Below the pieces are notes generated by a model. That model did not search any database and was not told the origin of the DNA. It saw nothing but the letters and a program-made list of their open reading frames with translations. A stretch of DNA of 64,000 bases from Lachnospiraceae bacterium. GTDB lineage: Bacteria; Bacillota; Clostridia; Lachnospirales; Lachnospiraceae. Both the position numbers and the translations under genes were made by a program. Shown here in pieces: positions 61,643 through 64,000 of the stretch. How positions within the stretch are numbered: position 1 is the first letter of the stretch; the number at the start of each line of letters is the position of its first letter. The stretch spans positions 62,001 to 126,000 of the forward strand of contig CAJTFW010000008.1 of NCBI GenBank assembly GCA_910575445.1, in the 5' to 3' direction.

Positions 61643-62746
61643 TCAATGTTCCTTCTTTACATGACGGGACACATTGAGAATCAACCCGATTTCTGCCAAA
61701 AGAAAGACAACCGAAGTGCCGCCATAGCTGATAAACGGCAGTGTAATACCGGTGTTGGGTATGGTATTGGTAACCACTGCAATATTTAAAATTACCTGAA
61801 TCATAATATGGCCCATAACGCCAGCGGAAAGAAGCGCACCAAAAAGCTCTGGCATATGGGTCGCAATCACCATCAGTCTCCAGATTAATAGTCCAAAGAG
61901 CACAATCACCAGAAAAGCTCCAAAAAGTCCCAATTCTTCACAGATAATTGAAAAAATCATATCGTTTTGCGCTTCTGGTACAAAACCCAGTTTTTGCATA
62001 CTATTTCCTAACCCTACACCAAAGATACCGCCAGAGCCAATCGCATAGAGCCCCTGCATCGTCTGATATCCTTTTTCATAGAGTTCTGGATTTCTCCAGA
62101 TTGCCAGACGCTCTAAGCGATAGGATTCTATACTTAAAAAGATGCCAACAAAGCCACATCCTAGCCCTCCAAGCCAGATAAATGGCAGAAAGCGTGGATT
62201 GGCGACAAAGATTAAAATAACTGCAATTCCAAGAATAATAATCGCTGTGCTTAAGTTGTTCGTGCCCACTAATCCCACAATCGGCAGCACCATCAAAATC
62301 ACCAAAAACATATATTTCCACGATTTCATATGTGAGGCGTTTCTGCTGACAATCGAAGCCAACAGTACCACCACTGCAAGCTTTGCAAATTCTGCCGGCT
62401 GAAAGGAAAGTGGTCCAAGAGAGAGCCAACGCTTCGAGCCGTTGTATTCGTCTCCAATAAATAATACTGCGGTTGACAAGATAAGCGACACTAGATACCC
62501 TGCCCAGGCCACGTGAAGCCATCTGCGGTAATCAATCTGTGAAACCAGATACATCGCCATAAGCCCTATGCTCGTCGCAAAAAACTGCTTCTTCAGATAA
62601 TAAGCAGCATCCGCAAATTTGACCCGGCCATTATAGGCACTTGTACTATAGAGCACCACAAGGCCAAATACCACCAGGATGATAACCAAAATCAAAAGTA
62701 CATAATCCACGGATTCTTTCGTATCGGTCTGTTTCTGTGCTGCCAT
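61643..62746 (-). CDS. ftsW: SEDS glycosyltransferase, FtsW/SpoVE type
   Basis: The product has 367 residues with ten transmembrane helices. Motifs SLGPLSFQPAEFAKLAVVVL, then NTGITLPFISYGGTS near the end, and the Asp in QNDMIFSIICEELG, are those of SEDS peptidoglycan polymerases. From sequence alone FtsW and SpoVE cannot be separated. It lies between mraY and murA as in the dcw cluster. Confidence 0.93.
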   Translation of the reverse strand: MAAQKQTDTKESVDYVLLILVIILVVFGLVVLYSTSAYNGRVKFADAAYYLKKQFFATSIGLMAMYLVSQIDYRRWLHVAWAGYLVSLILSTAVLFIGDEYNGSKRWLSLGPLSFQPAEFAKLAVVVLLASIVSRNASHMKSWKYMFLVILMVLPIVGLVGTNNLSTAIIILGIAVILIFVANPRFLPFIWLGGLGCGFVGIFLSIESYRLERLAIWRNPELYEKGYQTMQGLYAIGSGGIFGVGLGNSMQKLGFVPEAQNDMIFSIICEELGLFGAFLVIVLFGLLIWRLMVIATHMPELFGALLSAGVMGHIMIQVILNIAVVTNTIPNTGITLPFISYGGTSVVFLLAEIGLILNVSRHVKKEH

Positions 62747-62800
62747 CGTATCACTCCTCTTTCCAGTCTATGCATCCTATAAGGAAAGAGAACTAAAATC

Positions 62801-63760
62801 TTAGATAGCTGCAAGTGCCACCAGACAGCAAAGCGCTGTTATAATCGAAAATACAGCCACAACGCGCGTCTCCGACCAGCCACATTTCTCAAAATGATGG
62901 TGAATCGGTGCCATTTTAAAGAACCGCTTTCCATGAGTCGCTTTAAAATAGCTTACCTGAATCATTACAGAGAGCACTTCCACCACATAGATAAGTCCCA
63001 CAATCACAATAAAGAGTGGAAGCCTTAACATATACGCTGTAGACGCCACAAAGCCTCCTAGAGCCAAAGAACCTGTATCTCCCATAAAAACACTGGCTGG
63101 ATAGACATTAAACAGCAGAAAGCCCAAGAGCCCTCCTGTCACTGCACAGGTCACAGGTGCAATACCGCTTTTTGTCCCCACAGCTACCACAGAGAAAAAG
63201 ACAGCTACCATAATTGTAACACTAGAAGCCAAACCATCGAGTCCATCAGTAAAATTGGTTCCATTTACGGTTCCAATTACAGCAAAAAACAACAAAGGCA
63301 CCGAAAGTATCCCGATATCAAGATAACTTCCACCGCTAAAAGGAATCAGCATCAAAAGTCCAATATCCGAGTACGATACCATATACCAGGCAAAGATAGC
63401 AGTTACTATCAGCTGTCCTGCCATCTTCTGCGCCGGTGTCAGACCTTCCGAGCGTCTTAATACTACCTTGATATAATCATCCAGAAAACCCACAATCCCA
63501 AAGCCCACTGTTACAAACAGAATTGGGATGATTTTCGGATAGTCTTTTACATAAAATATCGACGTCACAATAACACCAAGCAGAAAAATAATTCCTCCCA
63601 TGGTTGGGGTTCCATTTTTCTTCAGATGTGTCTGTGGCCCATCATCGCGTACAGTCTGCCCTACCTTTAATCTTCTCAAGATTGGAATAACCAAAGGACC
63701 AGCCGCTGCACTGATGACAAAAGACAAAAGAACGGGAACCAAAACGCCAGAATCCATCAT
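62801..63760 (-). CDS. mraY: Phospho-MurNAc-pentapeptide transferase MraY
   Basis: The product has 319 residues and about ten transmembrane helices. The first lipid step: joins the UDP-MurNAc-pentapeptide to undecaprenyl phosphate. Motifs GPQTHLKKNGTPTMGGI, DDYIKVV, NGTNFTDGLDGL and MAPIHHHFE are all present. First gene of this dcw cluster in the window; murD and murG are absent. Confidence 0.95.
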   Translation of the reverse strand: MMDSGVLVPVLLSFVISAAAGPLVIPILRRLKVGQTVRDDGPQTHLKKNGTPTMGGIIFLLGVIVTSIFYVKDYPKIIPILFVTVGFGIVGFLDDYIKVVLRRSEGLTPAQKMAGQLIVTAIFAWYMVSYSDIGLLMLIPFSGGSYLDIGILSVPLLFFAVIGTVNGTNFTDGLDGLASSVTIMVAVFFSVVAVGTKSGIAPVTCAVTGGLLGFLLFNVYPASVFMGDTGSLALGGFVASTAYMLRLPLFIVIVGLIYVVEVLSVMIQVSYFKATHGKRFFKMAPIHHHFEKCGWSETRVVAVFSIITALCCLVALAAI

Positions 63761-63843
63761 AACCTACTACCTCTTCCTTCTGTTACTTTTCTATGAGTAT
63801 ACGTCTTTTTGGACAAAATCGCAACTGTTTTAAAAATTGGTTC

Positions 63844-63872
63844 TTGATTTTTCCTCCACACTAGTATATAAT
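63844..63872 (+). promoter_or_regulatory. Sigma-A promoter of tRNA-Gly
   Basis: TTGATT (63844-63849), 17-bp spacer, perfect TATAAT (63867-63872), 10 bp before the tRNA. Confidence 0.75.
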
Positions 63873-63882
63873 AGCACTGTTC

Positions 63883-63953
63883 GCAGGTATAGTTCATCGG
63901 TAGAATACAAGCTTCCCAAGCTTGGGAGGGGGGTTCGATTCCCCTTACCTGCT
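63883..63953 (+). tRNA. tRNA-Gly (anticodon CCC)
   Basis: GCAGGTA pairs with TACCTGC; anticodon arm CAAGC-TTCCCAA-GCTTG gives CCC; T-arm GGGG-GTTCGATT-CCCC. Length 71 with discriminator T and no encoded CCA. Confidence 0.95.
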
Positions 63954-63962
63954 CTTACAGAC

Positions 63963-63986
63963 CGGGACAGCATAGATGCTGTCCCG
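63963..63986 (+). terminator. Rho-independent terminator of tRNA-Gly
   Basis: CGGGACAGCAT and ATGCTGTCCCG, a perfect 11-bp stem with a two-base loop, then TTTCTTT. Confidence 0.85.
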
Positions 63987-64000
63987 TTTCTTTATGATTC

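Overview
The window looks like a chromosomal piece of a spore-forming gut clostridium, most probably a member of Lachnospiraceae. The reasons are the spoIIGA-sigE-sigG sporulation block with a Spo0A box, a DUF5688 protein, a Gram-positive dcw cluster, a tryptophan-type T-box and AGGAGG ribosome sites. Most native genes lie on the minus strand.

Layout. 1-6304: minus-strand operon of an A24 prepilin peptidase, PP2C phosphatase, Ser/Thr kinase, a small membrane protein and a large Ig-like secreted protein that runs off the left edge. 6483-9747: T-box-controlled TrpXYZ-type ABC importer. 9776-17401: housekeeping genes (CBS protein, cardiolipin synthase, larB, DUF362 ferredoxin, MscS, ligA, RluF-type pseudouridine synthase). 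17482-37038: about 19.5 kb accessory island bounded by an 87-bp direct repeat. It is a graveyard of conjugative-element parts (RepA fragment, internally deleted relaxase, sigma factor and IS3 transposase, serine recombinase tail) with two live-looking cargo modules: (i) a GC-rich surface-protein module with LRR, SLH and cell-wall-binding repeats, a REC-domain protein, a LytTR two-component pair and an 18-copy tetranucleotide repeat; (ii) a TetR-controlled heterodimeric ABC exporter. 37489-48332: hypothetical protein, SH3 protein with tRNA-Arg, DUF5688, lipase, two nucleotidyltransferases, efp, AlbA-type regulator, AIM24, TerD, aroK, nrdR. 48661-51402: ylmC and sigG facing sigE and spoIIGA. 51568-56137: two paralogous secreted thioredoxin-like/fibronectin proteins. 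56291-63760: aroD, aroE, ftsZ, divIB, murA, ftsW/spoVE, mraY. A tRNA-Gly ends the window.

The most interesting signal is a family of about 170-180 bp structured intergenic elements (four full copies at 36972, 37242, 43566 and 48425 and one broken copy at 17502). Their outer stems differ in sequence from copy to copy yet stay self-complementary, and an inner helix and apical hairpin show compensatory changes. This is what a conserved folded RNA or DNA structure predicts. The broken copy has its inner core flipped relative to its arms and sits at the island boundary.

The second is the candidate phase-variable switch at 25739-25835. A ribosome site and ATG lead into (GTCT)n. At the present copy number the frame stops, but one more repeat unit, or two fewer, would fuse it in frame to the REC-domain protein upstream of the giant surface protein. 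LytTR-like direct repeats sit between this leader and the divergent LytTR regulator/kinase promoter.

All calls come from reading the sequence and recalled knowledge of families; no database search was run.
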